Assembly: GCA_965221405.1 (NCBI GenBank)
Contig: CBDCSE010000002.1
Coordinates: forward strand, 558,001 to 622,000
Origin: JAPOUP01 sp965221405
Lineage (GTDB): Bacteria; Pseudomonadota; Alphaproteobacteria; Rhodobacterales; Rhodobacteraceae
Reading direction: 5' to 3'
DNA length: 64,000 bases
Shown here: one piece after another, positions 53,786 to 62,897 of the stretch
How the letters are laid out: each line of letters opens with the position of its first letter
How positions within the stretch are numbered: the first letter of the stretch is position 1
Position numbers and translations under genes: made by a program
The notes under the pieces: model-generated
Seen by the model: the letters and a program-made list of their open reading frames with translations, nothing else
Told to the model about the DNA's origin: nothing
Database searches by the model: none

Positions 53786-54371
53786 ATGACCCGCTTCACC
53801 CCCCCCCCTATTCTCTCTCGCCGCCTGCGGCGCCATTCTCGCGGTGACGCTGACCGCGCCGGCCCTAGCGCAGACGCAGACGGAGTGCAGCATCACCGTT
53901 GGTAACGTCTGGTCGGGGGAGGGAACCTACAGTTTCCAGGCAAACAAGCTGACCCCCAAGGAGGGCCACTTCGTTAGTTTCCCGCTGACGTACAAATGCA
54001 CTAGCGTGGCCACGGGCGCACGACCGGCCATCAGCATCATCAGACCGAGCCATCACCGCGTTGACACCGTGGATTTTCGGGGCGGGTATTCGGAACGAGA
54101 CGGTTTCGGTGATGGTGACGAGATGACCGGCAAATGCCTGGAGAGCAGTGGCTGTGAGATCGAATTCAATATCTCCAGCAAGGACAATAACTGCCGCAAT
54201 GTGGGTGCCACAGTGCAACGAATGACTATTTCAACGCGGATTGTCAACCTTGGCGCCGGCGACCTGAATCTCACTGACCAACTTGACTTGATGATCGAAG
54301 TTACGGATGACGATACCCTCTCCCAGAGATACCTCGACATGGGGTACACGCAATGGAAACCGACCTGCTAG
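53786..54371 (+). pseudogene. Second poly-C secreted protein, signal peptide out of frame
   Basis: ATG 53786 follows CAGGAAGGA and encodes MTRFTPP, then a run of ten C (53799-53808) puts translation in a frame that stops at 53905. With nine (or twelve) C it would join LFSLAACGAILAVTLTAPALAQ, a normal signal peptide, and a mature protein of about 165 residues ending at 54371 (QTQTECSITVGNVW, DEMTGKCLESSGCEIEF, CRNVGATVQRMTI). Four or more cysteines suggest disulfides in the periplasm or outside. The start region and the first residues of the mature part (QTxxxC) resemble the poly-C gene at 8066, though the rest differs. No family recognised. Confidence 0.75.
53799..53808. repeat. 10-base poly-C tract in the start of a secreted-protein gene
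   Basis: Ten consecutive C residues at codons 5-8, directly before the signal peptide. One base fewer restores the frame, the same direction and size of error as at 8082-8100. Confidence 0.9.
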
Positions 54372-54509
54372 ACAGCGCCAACGAGACGGCGCCAGCTGTC
54401 ATGATCCGGCCCTGGCGCGGGCGAACGCGGGTCAGGCGTCCCGCATCCTGGCCTGCACCACCCTCCCAAGGCCCTCGCCAGGGGGGGGCCAGAACCCCTC
54501 CCCGCCATC

Positions 54510-55085
54510 ATGGCTCACCGCCGGGCGCGTTACCGCCCTTCCGGGCGCGGTGCGACCGTGGTTCCGGTGAAGCGGCTGATCGGGTTGACCGGGGGCCGCC
54601 TGATGCCTGCGGCGGCGGGGCTTTCGGTCAATTTCATGAGTTGTCTGGCGGCACGTGAGAGCGCGGATATGTCGCGGCGGCTATGCGGCGCCGGCCCGGC
54701 GGTGAGCGGCTTGGTCAGCCTGTCGGCGGCGGGCTGGCGCGAGGCCGCCTACGGCGTCGTCGCGCAGATCGATGCGACGGGTGCCATGCTGCGGACACGG
54801 TATTTTGCCCGCCTTCCCGAACCGGGGAAGGTGCGCCTTGAGGCGCAGATCAGTCAGGAAGTCCGGCATTGGATGAAACGCGCCGGGCAGCGATGGGGAC
54901 GGGACGGCAGCCAGGGCGTGCTGACATTCCGCGCCTTCCCCAATCCGACCGGTTCGACAGCGCATGGAAAATCATCGCCGACACCTGACGAACACCTTAT
55001 CCGGGAACATGCGCGAACCGCGACTAACCGCCACCTGCGCTGGCCGCCTGATTCGAATCAGCCAGGAAGAAAGTCCAGACAATGA
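54510..55085 (+). pseudogene. Open frame of unknown identity, possibly transposase-derived
   Basis: The 827-bp gap between the poly-C gene and murD has one long plus-strand frame. Its middle part (AAYGVVAQIDATGAMLRTRYF and LPEPGKVRLEAQISQEV) has coding character and resembles the N-terminal region of some insertion-sequence transposases, but I cannot place it with certainty. The ends (MAHRRARYRPSG and a Thr/Arg-rich tail) look random. No ribosome-binding site precedes any start. Treated as a remnant. Confidence 0.3.
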
Positions 55086-55198
55086 ACAGAAGTACACCAT
55101 ATGGGAATCACTTCCGGCTCACCTTGAAAACTTGACCCCCTCACCACGATCCATATACCCCGTTCCATACGCATTCGCCCGGCGGATCCATCCGTAAG

Positions 55199-56602
55199 TC
55201 AGCGCTCGAGACAGTCCCGCACCGCGGCCATGAACGCCTCTCCACGCGCCTCAAAATCGGGAAACTGGTCAAAACTCGCCGCGGCTGGAGCGAGAAGCAC
55301 AGTATCACCCGCTCCAGCCTCCTCGAAAGCTCTCGCGACCGCCCGCTCCACCGTTCCGCAGATCTCGTTCGGCGTCCCACCGACCTGCAACGCGAATTCG
55401 CGCGCCGAGTGGCCGATGAAGTAAGCCTTCACGACGGAACCCATATGGGCCTTGAGGTCCGCGATCCCGTTCTCCTTGCCCAGCCCCCCCGCGATCCAGC
55501 GGATACTCGCGAACGCCTGAAGCGCCTGGGCGGCACTGTCCGCGTTGGTTGCCTTGCTGTCGTTGATAAAGGTCACGCCATTGGCCCGGGCAACCACCTG
55601 GCTGCGATGCGGAAGTCCCTGGAACGCGTGCAGAGCCTCCTCAATCATCCTGGGCCCGACACCAAGGCATCGAACCGCGGCGTAAGCGGCGCAGGCATTC
55701 TGGTGATTATGGCGGCCGGGAAGGCTCTCGATCCCGCGAAGATCAATCGATGCGATCTGCCCACCTTTGCGGCGCTCCGACAGAAACCCTTTCCGTGTGG
55801 ACACTGTCCATCCCGGGCCGGAGAATCCGCTTCCACCGGATATTCGGATAACCCGGTCATCCGTCGGACCCATCGAAAGCTGGTTGGCCAGAAACCGTCC
55901 CTCGGGTTCATCCACGCCAATCACCGCGCGGTCCGGAGCCCCCTCGACGAACAGGCGACGCTTGGCCGCGAAATAACCGCCGACACCTCCATGCCGGTCA
56001 AGGTGGTCGGGTGAAAGGTTGGTGAACACCGCGATGTCAGGCGTCAATGCCCTGGCGAGGTCCGTTTGGTAGCTGGAAAGCTCGAGCACCACGATCTCAC
56101 CATCGCCGAGTGGATCAAGATCAAGCACACCCCGGCCGATATTTCCAGCCAACTGGCAGTGCCTGCCCGTATACCCCAGGATATGGTGAATGAGGGCCGA
56201 CGTCGTCGACTTGCCGTTGGAACCGGTAACCGCGATCACACGCGGAACGCTCTCGAACCGCTCCCACGAGGAAACGGATAGGCTCCGGAAGAACAGTCCG
56301 ATATCGTTGTCGACGGGGACGCCAGCTGAAAATGCGTCTGCAACGAGGGAATTGGGTTCGGGGTAAAGATGCGGAATACCGGGCGACACGATCAGCGCGG
56401 AAACTCCATCCAGCACACCCTGCCGGGAAGGATCATGTGGTGTGAAACCCTCGACCTCAGCGCGGGATCTCGCCTCCTGACTGTCATCCCACGCCAATGT
56501 CTGAGCGCCTCCCGCACGCAACGCACGCAGGGAAGCAAGACCGGATCGGCCAAGGCCGAGTACCACAACCTTCTTCCCCTCATAGCCGAGAACCGGGATC
56601 AC
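55199..56602 (-). CDS. murD: UDP-N-acetylmuramoylalanine--D-glutamate ligase
   Basis: A 467-residue cytoplasmic ligase adding D-glutamate to UDP-MurNAc-L-Ala in peptidoglycan synthesis. The N-terminal domain begins VLGLGRSGLASLRALR, the ATP site is VTGSNGKSTTSALIHH near residue 130, and the C-terminal domain has INDSKATNADSAAQAL. GTG 56602 gives the family-like start IPVLGYEGKKV; GTG 56614, four codons upstream, is an alternative. It ends the dcw run: the usual next genes ftsW and murG do not follow within the window. Confidence 0.95.
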   Translation of the reverse strand: MIPVLGYEGKKVVVLGLGRSGLASLRALRAGGAQTLAWDDSQEARSRAEVEGFTPHDPSRQGVLDGVSALIVSPGIPHLYPEPNSLVADAFSAGVPVDNDIGLFFRSLSVSSWERFESVPRVIAVTGSNGKSTTSALIHHILGYTGRHCQLAGNIGRGVLDLDPLGDGEIVVLELSSYQTDLARALTPDIAVFTNLSPDHLDRHGGVGGYFAAKRRLFVEGAPDRAVIGVDEPEGRFLANQLSMGPTDDRVIRISGGSGFSGPGWTVSTRKGFLSERRKGGQIASIDLRGIESLPGRHNHQNACAAYAAVRCLGVGPRMIEEALHAFQGLPHRSQVVARANGVTFINDSKATNADSAAQALQAFASIRWIAGGLGKENGIADLKAHMGSVVKAYFIGHSAREFALQVGGTPNEICGTVERAVARAFEEAGAGDTVLLAPAAASFDQFPDFEARGEAFMAAVRDCLER

Positions 56603-56714
56603 CGGCCGGCCCACGCGAGGTGGCGGTTCGGATCAGGAGTTCCCTGTGCACCGCGTGGACGGGCGAAAATCCGGACCGCGTCCACCCCTCCCGACCGATA
56701 ATCGCCGCGGGCCT

Positions 56715-57800
56715 TCATCTAACCTTCAGGGTCGCCAGCCCTACCAGCGCGAGAATCAACGCGATGATCCAGAACCGGATCACGATCTGCGATTCCGCCC
56801 AGCCCAGTTTCTCGAAATGATGATGAAGTGGTGCCATGCGGAGTATACGCCTGCCCGTCCGTTTGAAATACATCACCTGGACGATTACCGATAGGGTCTC
56901 AGCCACGAACACCCCCCCAACAATCGCCAGAACCAGTTCGTGCTTGGTCGCCACCGCGATCGCTCCCAGCGCTCCGCCCAGGGCAAGTGCGCCCGTGTCG
57001 CCCATAAACACGGCCGCCGGCGGCGCGTTGAACCAGAGAAATCCAAGCCCCCCGCCGATCAGTCCCGCAGAGAAAACCAGAATCTCGCTGGTTCCCGGAA
57101 CATAATGAACGTCGAGATACTCGGTGAAGTCAATCCGGCCGACGGCGTATGCTATGACGCCGAGCGTACCGGCGGCGATCATCACCGGCATGATGGCAAG
57201 CCCGTCAAGCCCATCGGTCAGGTTCACCGCATTCGCCGCTCCGACAATGACCACCGCAGCGAAGGGTACGAACATCAGGCCGAGGTTCATCAACGTGTCC
57301 TTGAGAACGGGAAGCGCCAGCATGTTCCGCAGCGCATCCGGATGGTGCAGGCTGGCCCAATAGCCGGCGATAATGGCGATACCGCATCCGATCACGACGC
57401 GCTGACGGGCCGAAAGGCCGTTTGAGGAATCGCTCCTGATCTTCAGGAAATCATCGGCGAAGCCGATGAGGCCGAAGCCAACCGTCACGAACAGCGTGAT
57501 CCAGAGAAAGGGATTGTCGAGCCGCATCCAGAGCAGGGTCGAAAGGATCAGGGCCGCGAGAATCATTAGCCCTCCCATGGTCGGCGTGCCTTTCTTGGCC
57601 ACAAGGTGGCTCTCCGGCCCGTCTTCCCGTATCGGCTGCCCGTTGGCCTGAAATCTGCCGAGAAGCCTGATCATCGGCCCACCAAGAACGAAACAGAACA
57701 ACAGGGCCGTAAAGAAAGCGCCGCCTGATCGAAAGGTTATGTAGCGGAAGAGATTGAAGAAATCCCCTCCATCGGAAAACTCGGTCAACCAATACAGCAT
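56715..57800 (-). CDS. mraY: Phospho-N-acetylmuramoyl-pentapeptide transferase
   Basis: A 361-residue inner-membrane enzyme with ten spans that makes lipid I. Recognisable are KKGTPTMGGLMIL near residue 70, FADDFLKI near 115 (the DD of the active site), NAVNLTDGLDGLAI near 190 and FMGDTGALALGGALG near 265, and HHHFEKLGWAESQIVIRFW near the end. Its ATG overlaps the murF stop by one base. Confidence 0.98.
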   Translation of the reverse strand: MLYWLTEFSDGGDFFNLFRYITFRSGGAFFTALLFCFVLGGPMIRLLGRFQANGQPIREDGPESHLVAKKGTPTMGGLMILAALILSTLLWMRLDNPFLWITLFVTVGFGLIGFADDFLKIRSDSSNGLSARQRVVIGCGIAIIAGYWASLHHPDALRNMLALPVLKDTLMNLGLMFVPFAAVVIVGAANAVNLTDGLDGLAIMPVMIAAGTLGVIAYAVGRIDFTEYLDVHYVPGTSEILVFSAGLIGGGLGFLWFNAPPAAVFMGDTGALALGGALGAIAVATKHELVLAIVGGVFVAETLSVIVQVMYFKRTGRRILRMAPLHHHFEKLGWAESQIVIRFWIIALILALVGLATLKVR

Positions 57801-59245
57801 CAGGCTTGCCTTTCATTGCCGGGCATCGGCTGACCCAATCCTCGGACGGCGTCACCAACAAGGGAAACCTCGCTGCCCTTTGAACCCTTGACCAGCAGAA
57901 CATCTCCCGCGCCAACCAGGCCACGTGCCGAATTCGCCAGCTCGACCGCAGTTTCGACCCAACGCCCGCGCATCGCCGGCGGAAGCCGGTCGTAGAGTGT
58001 GCGCATGCGCGGGCCGACGCAGTGGACGACATCTATCGACTGAATCGAAGGGCAGTCGACCAGCTCGGCGTGTAACCGATGCTCGTCAGGCCCGAGCTCG
58101 AGCATGTCACCGAGAACCGCGATGCGGCGTCCCCGTCCGCCTTGGCCGATCCCATTGACGGGCCGCGCCGCGGCAAGCGCCTCGAGCGCGGCCACCATCG
58201 ACGCGGGATTGGCGTTGAACGCGTCATCGATCAGCTCGAACGAGACCTCCGCATCGCCCGGATCCAGTGACAGCCGTTCATGCGTGCCGCGCCCCTCTGG
58301 CGGCCGCCAGTTCCCAAGAGCCTGTGTGGCACGGGCGAGATCCAGATCCAGAAGATCGACCGCACCGAGCACCACCAAGGCATTGAGGGCGAAATGGCGT
58401 CCGGGGACAGGCAGCTTGAACAGTGCCGGCCTGTCCCCGATCCGTGCGCGCGCGACGGTGACCCCGGCTTTGACATGCAGGTCGACAAGCTGGAAGAACC
58501 TGTTCGTGCCATGGCCGAAATCGTAGCACCTCGCGCCTGCACGCGCTGCCGCAGTGGCCAGCACCGGCGTGACTTCAAGCTCACCATGGAACAGCGCGGC
58601 CCCTCCGGCATTCAGGCCTTCGAATATCGATGCCTTCTCCCGGGCAATGCTCTCGATGCTCCCGAACGCTTCCAGATGCGCCGGAGCGACCATTGTGACA
58701 AGCGCGAGGTCGGGATGCACGAGACGTGCGAGCGGAGCGACCTCTCCGGGATGGCTGGTTCCGATCTCGATGACGGCATACTCAGCGTCCTGCGGCAGGC
58801 GCGCCAATGTGAGGGGTACGCCCCAGTGATTGTTGAAGCTCCTCTCGGACGCATGGACACGACCCTGGCACGACAGCACCGCACGAAGCATTTCCTTTGT
58901 GGAGGTCTTGCCGACCGACCCTGTGACGCCAATGATCCTCGCGCCGCTCCGCCGCCGCGCCGCAGCGGCAAGCCTTCGTAGCGCCGGAAGGACGGCATCG
59001 ACGACAAGAAGATGGGAATCGGCCGGAACGTCCTCCGGAACATGGCTGACCAGAGCGGCGGCCGCGCCAGCTTCGAAGGCATTGGCGACGAAATCATGGC
59101 CGTCACGGACATCCTTGAGGGCAACGAACAGGTCGCCCGGCTCAAGCGTTCTGGTATCGATCGAAACGCCGGTAGCCCGCCAGTCGGATGTCGTGCGCCC
59201 TCCCGCGGCGGCGGCGGCCTCCTTTGCCGTCCAGAGCGCTGTCAT
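57800..59245 (-). CDS. murF: UDP-N-acetylmuramoyl-tripeptide--D-alanyl-D-alanine ligase
   Basis: A 481-residue ligase that attaches D-Ala-D-Ala to the muramyl tripeptide. The ATP-binding loop is VTGSVGKTSTKEML near residue 107, with the Mur-ligase histidine segment NNHWGVPLTLARL and the C-terminal FELIDDAFNANPASM. Overlaps murE by 4 bp and mraY by one base. Confidence 0.97.
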   Translation of the reverse strand: MTALWTAKEAAAAAGGRTTSDWRATGVSIDTRTLEPGDLFVALKDVRDGHDFVANAFEAGAAAALVSHVPEDVPADSHLLVVDAVLPALRRLAAAARRRSGARIIGVTGSVGKTSTKEMLRAVLSCQGRVHASERSFNNHWGVPLTLARLPQDAEYAVIEIGTSHPGEVAPLARLVHPDLALVTMVAPAHLEAFGSIESIAREKASIFEGLNAGGAALFHGELEVTPVLATAAARAGARCYDFGHGTNRFFQLVDLHVKAGVTVARARIGDRPALFKLPVPGRHFALNALVVLGAVDLLDLDLARATQALGNWRPPEGRGTHERLSLDPGDAEVSFELIDDAFNANPASMVAALEALAAARPVNGIGQGGRGRRIAVLGDMLELGPDEHRLHAELVDCPSIQSIDVVHCVGPRMRTLYDRLPPAMRGRWVETAVELANSARGLVGAGDVLLVKGSKGSEVSLVGDAVRGLGQPMPGNERQA

Positions 59246-60726
59246 GTCGGCCTACCGTCCAGCGCCGCGACCGCCACGCTGGCCTGCTCGGCGTCGTTGA
59301 AGGGGAAAATGTCATCGCCGACAATCTGACCTGTCTCGTGTCCCTTGCCCGCCACCAGCAGCGCGTCACCCGGTTCAAGCACATCCACCCCACGAAGGAT
59401 CGCCTCAGCCCTGTCGGGAACCTCAGTAGCCTCAGGACAGCCGGAAAGGACTGCCGCGCGGATGCTGGCGGGATCCTCGCTGCGGGGATTGTCATCCGTG
59501 ACAAACGCCATATCGGCATGCAACCTGGCCTCCTGACCCATCATCGGACGTTTGCTGCGGTCTCGGTCACCACCAGCGCCGAAAACCACGATCAGCCGAC
59601 CCATTACATGCGGCCTCAGCGCCTTGAGCGCGGCCCCCAGCGCGTCGGGCGTATGGGAATAGTCAACGAACACCGCGCCGCCATTGTCGCGCATCGCCGC
59701 CAGTTCGACCCGCCCGCGCACCGATCGAAGGCGCTCCAGCGTCCCGAACACGTCATCGGGGTCGCTACCGCAGGCGATCGCCAATCCGGCCGCCACCAGC
59801 ACGTTCTCCGCCTGGAAACCTCCGATCAGATCCAGATGCGCCTGCCGGGTCCGGCCATTCCAGTCGAACCGAAGAAACTGCCCCTTTGAATCGTACCGCT
59901 GTGCCCGGATGCGCAGGTCGGCATCGGGTCCGCGGCCCAGCTTCATGAGAAACTGCCCCCGGCGCTCGGCGACATTCGCCATCGCCTTACCGTGCGGACT
60001 GTCCACGTTGATAACCGCGGTTCCATCCTCCGTGAGTATGCGGTCGAACAGTCCCGCTTTCGCGGCGAAATATTCATCGAATCCCGCATGATAGTCGAGA
60101 TGGTCGTGACCCAGGTTTGTAAAGGCGGCCGCCGTCAGCCGGACTCCGTCAAGCCGACGCTGATCGAGCCCATGGCTGGACGCTTCTATCGCGGCGCGCT
60201 GGATTCCCATCCCCGCCATGTCCGAAAGCACCCGGTGAAGCGTGACGGGCTCGGGAGTGGTGTGGGTCAGCGGAGCGCTCCACGCGCCCTCCACGCCGGT
60301 CGTGCCGATGTTCACCGACGCCAACCCGAGAATGGACCAGATCTGGCGGGTAAAGGTGGCGACGGAGGTCTTTCCATTCGTACCGGTCACCGCCACCACG
60401 ATCTCGGGTTGCTGGCCGAACCAAAGAGCGGCGGTGAGGGCAAGGGTCTGTCTGGGATCCTGCGAAACCACCAACGCGACATCGGCAGCGGCGAGATTCT
60501 GCTCTGCCATCCGTGCGCCATCGGGATCCGTCAGAACTGCCGCCGCGCCTCCGCGCAGCGCCGATCGGATGTATCGCGCACCGTGTGTCCCGATTCCCGG
60601 AAGTGCGGCGAACAGGTTGCCCGCTCCGACCGAACGGCTGTCGACACAAAGGCCAGTGACGCACACATCACGCCCGCCCCGCGCGACCAGACCCAGTTCG
60701 GCCAGTGACTTTACCCTGTCGCCCAT
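59242..60726 (-). CDS. murE: UDP-MurNAc-L-Ala-D-Glu:meso-diaminopimelate ligase
   Basis: A 494-residue Mur ligase. The P-loop is VTGTNGKTSVATF near residue 110 and the amino-acid selectivity motif is DNPRSEDP, which indicates meso-diaminopimelate rather than lysine. ATG 60726 (KSLAELGL start, with GGTGGG upstream) fits the family N-terminus better than ATG 60756. It overlaps murF by 4 bp and follows ftsI by 42 bp. Confidence 0.97.
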   Translation of the reverse strand: MGDRVKSLAELGLVARGGRDVCVTGLCVDSRSVGAGNLFAALPGIGTHGARYIRSALRGGAAAVLTDPDGARMAEQNLAAADVALVVSQDPRQTLALTAALWFGQQPEIVVAVTGTNGKTSVATFTRQIWSILGLASVNIGTTGVEGAWSAPLTHTTPEPVTLHRVLSDMAGMGIQRAAIEASSHGLDQRRLDGVRLTAAAFTNLGHDHLDYHAGFDEYFAAKAGLFDRILTEDGTAVINVDSPHGKAMANVAERRGQFLMKLGRGPDADLRIRAQRYDSKGQFLRFDWNGRTRQAHLDLIGGFQAENVLVAAGLAIACGSDPDDVFGTLERLRSVRGRVELAAMRDNGGAVFVDYSHTPDALGAALKALRPHVMGRLIVVFGAGGDRDRSKRPMMGQEARLHADMAFVTDDNPRSEDPASIRAAVLSGCPEATEVPDRAEAILRGVDVLEPGDALLVAGKGHETGQIVGDDIFPFNDAEQASVAVAALDGRPT

Positions 60727-60768
60727 ATGCCCACCCGTCACTACCCACCGTGGCATCGCGGGACACTG

Positions 60769-62541
60769 CTAGCCATCGTCATGTCCGATCCCAACCTTTG
60801 GGCGAAGTCCAAGAAGCGGAGCCGCCCGGCGAATGATCTCCGCCGCCACGGGAGCGGCCGTCCAGCCCGCGGTGCGGCGCGGCTTGGATCCTGACGTCTC
60901 GACCGGCTCATCGAGCGACACGATCAGAACATATTCCGGATCGTCGGACGGAAACACGCTGGCGAAAGTGGCGATGACCCGGTCCCTGTAGTAACCGCCA
61001 CCCGGGCGCGGCTTGTCCGCGGTGCCCGTTTTGCCCCCGACGCGATATCCAGAAACCTCCGCCATCGTCGCCGTACCTTCGCGAACCACCTCTCCGAGCA
61101 ATTGAGTGATCTGGGCCGACACTTCAGGGCTGACAACGCGGACACCCGTTTGAGCCATCCGACGCTTCACGATCGTTGGGGTCACCATCGTGCCACCGTT
61201 GACGATACTCGCGTAGGCCGCCGCCAGATGCAGTGGGCTCGCCGACATGCCATGGCCATAGGATGTCGTGATACTTACGATTTCCGACCAATTCTCCGGC
61301 ACCAAGGGGCGCGAACCGGGTGCCTCGGACAATTCGACGGGAGAGGGTTCCAGAAGCCCGAGCTCAGCGAAGAATTCGCGCTGGCGCTCCTCGCCAATCA
61401 TCAGGACCAGATTAGCCGTTCCGACGTTCGACGACTTCACGATCACGTCGCGGACCGGAAGTTCCGGACCGTAGTTCCTGTTGTTCCATTCCTTTATCTT
61501 GTAGCGCCCCCACACTAGGGGCGCTCTCGCGTCAACCTTTGTTTCGGCATCGACGAGCCCAAGTTCCATCGCCTGCGCCACAGTGAAAATCTTGAAGGTG
61601 GATCCTAATTCATAGACTCCCTGCACGGCCCGGTTGAATAGCGGGCTGTCCGACTGATCGCCCTTGAGCAATGGAACCGGCCGGTTGTTGGGGTCGAAGT
61701 CCGGCAGGCTCGCAAGCGCGATGATCTCTCCCGAATGCACGTCAAGAAGAATCGCGGTGGCACCTTTCGCGTTCATCATCTGCATTCCACCCCTAAGCAC
61801 ACGCTCGACAGCGGCCTGCACCGTGAGGTCGAGTGAAAGCTGTAATGGACGCCCCTGCTCGGCAGGGTCACGCAGGAACTCGTCGAAGGTCCTTTCAACC
61901 CCTGCTGTCCCTATGACCTCGGCGGCATAGACGCCCTCGCGCCCGAAGCCGTAACCGCCGAGTACGTGGGCGGCGAGCCGGCCGTTGGGATAAAGGCGCA
62001 TCTCCCGCGGGCCGAACAGCAGTCCCGGCTCGCCGATGTCGTGCACCTGCTGCCGCTGTTCAGGGGAAATCTTTTTCTTTATCCATAGGAATTTACGCGA
62101 GCCGTTGAAGTCGCGGACCAACCGTTCGCCATCAAGCTCGGGGAATATCCTGACCAGTTCCCGGGCGGCCCGCGCCGTATCCAGCATCTGGGGCGGCTGC
62201 GCGTAAAGCGAATAGGTGTCGAGATTTGTCGCAAGTATGCGTCCGCGCCTGTCAACGATGTCGGCGCGCTGGGCGACGATTCCGGGAGCCGAGACGGCGG
62301 AGCGTGGTTCCTCAGGATCCGTGGCGGCCATCAAGGTCATGCGCCCGCCGACGGCGATGAACACGCAGAGAAACAGCAGCGCCAGAACCACCAAACGCCC
62401 CTCGGCGCGGAAACGCGCCTTATCGCGCATCTCCTCTATACGGAGACGGGCACTCTCGCGCTCGATCCCGTCGGGCGTCTCGCCTTTCTGGCGGGCCAGA
62501 AGAATCCGGGCCAGCGGACGCAGGGCCGCACCTCTCATCAC
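60769..62541 (-). CDS. ftsI: Peptidoglycan D,D-transpeptidase FtsI (PBP3)
   Basis: A 590-residue septal transpeptidase. One N-terminal span (LVVLALLFLCVFIAVGG) follows a cytoplasmic tail of about 50 residues. The transpeptidase motifs are STFK (SxxK, near residue 320), SSN (SxN) and KTGT. It cross-links peptidoglycan at the division site with FtsW. Overlaps ftsL by 4 bp. Confidence 0.96.
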   Translation of the reverse strand: MMRGAALRPLARILLARQKGETPDGIERESARLRIEEMRDKARFRAEGRLVVLALLFLCVFIAVGGRMTLMAATDPEEPRSAVSAPGIVAQRADIVDRRGRILATNLDTYSLYAQPPQMLDTARAARELVRIFPELDGERLVRDFNGSRKFLWIKKKISPEQRQQVHDIGEPGLLFGPREMRLYPNGRLAAHVLGGYGFGREGVYAAEVIGTAGVERTFDEFLRDPAEQGRPLQLSLDLTVQAAVERVLRGGMQMMNAKGATAILLDVHSGEIIALASLPDFDPNNRPVPLLKGDQSDSPLFNRAVQGVYELGSTFKIFTVAQAMELGLVDAETKVDARAPLVWGRYKIKEWNNRNYGPELPVRDVIVKSSNVGTANLVLMIGEERQREFFAELGLLEPSPVELSEAPGSRPLVPENWSEIVSITTSYGHGMSASPLHLAAAYASIVNGGTMVTPTIVKRRMAQTGVRVVSPEVSAQITQLLGEVVREGTATMAEVSGYRVGGKTGTADKPRPGGGYYRDRVIATFASVFPSDDPEYVLIVSLDEPVETSGSKPRRTAGWTAAPVAAEIIRRAAPLLGLRPKVGIGHDDG

Positions 62542-62897
62542 GGTACGTCCTGACCGGAGCCGGGACCTGACAAGATCAGACCGGTCGCAACAGCGGTCTC
62601 GTGATGCCGTGGTGGCGGAAAGGCGATCTGGTCAACATATCCGAACTGCTCCGGAAGCAGTGGGAAGAGTCCCAGTTCCTCAAAATTCAGGTCCGCGAGT
62701 TCCCGCAGCCGGTCAGGTCGGTTCAGATAGGCCCATTCCGCCCGCAGCACCGCCCGTACCTCCATCAGATTGCCGACCTCGCGCTGAAGATCCTCGAGTC
62801 GGCCAAGCGCCGCCCGCGTCCTGTAGTTCTCCTGATAGGCCCAGAAGGCGAAGCCAATAACCCCGAGAACCGAGAGCAGGCAGAGAAAGGGCCTCAT
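62538..62897 (-). CDS. ftsL: Cell division protein FtsL
   Basis: A 119-residue bitopic protein: an N-terminal membrane span (LCLLSVLGVIGFAFWAYQ) followed by a coiled-coil region (ALGRLEDLQREVGNLME) and the conserved WAYLNRPDRLRELA segment of alphaproteobacterial FtsL. Identification rests on this pattern, length and place between rsmH and ftsI, overlapping each by 4 bp. Confidence 0.9.
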   Translation of the reverse strand: MRPFLCLLSVLGVIGFAFWAYQENYRTRAALGRLEDLQREVGNLMEVRAVLRAEWAYLNRPDRLRELADLNFEELGLFPLLPEQFGYVDQIAFPPPRHHETAVATGLILSGPGSGQDVP

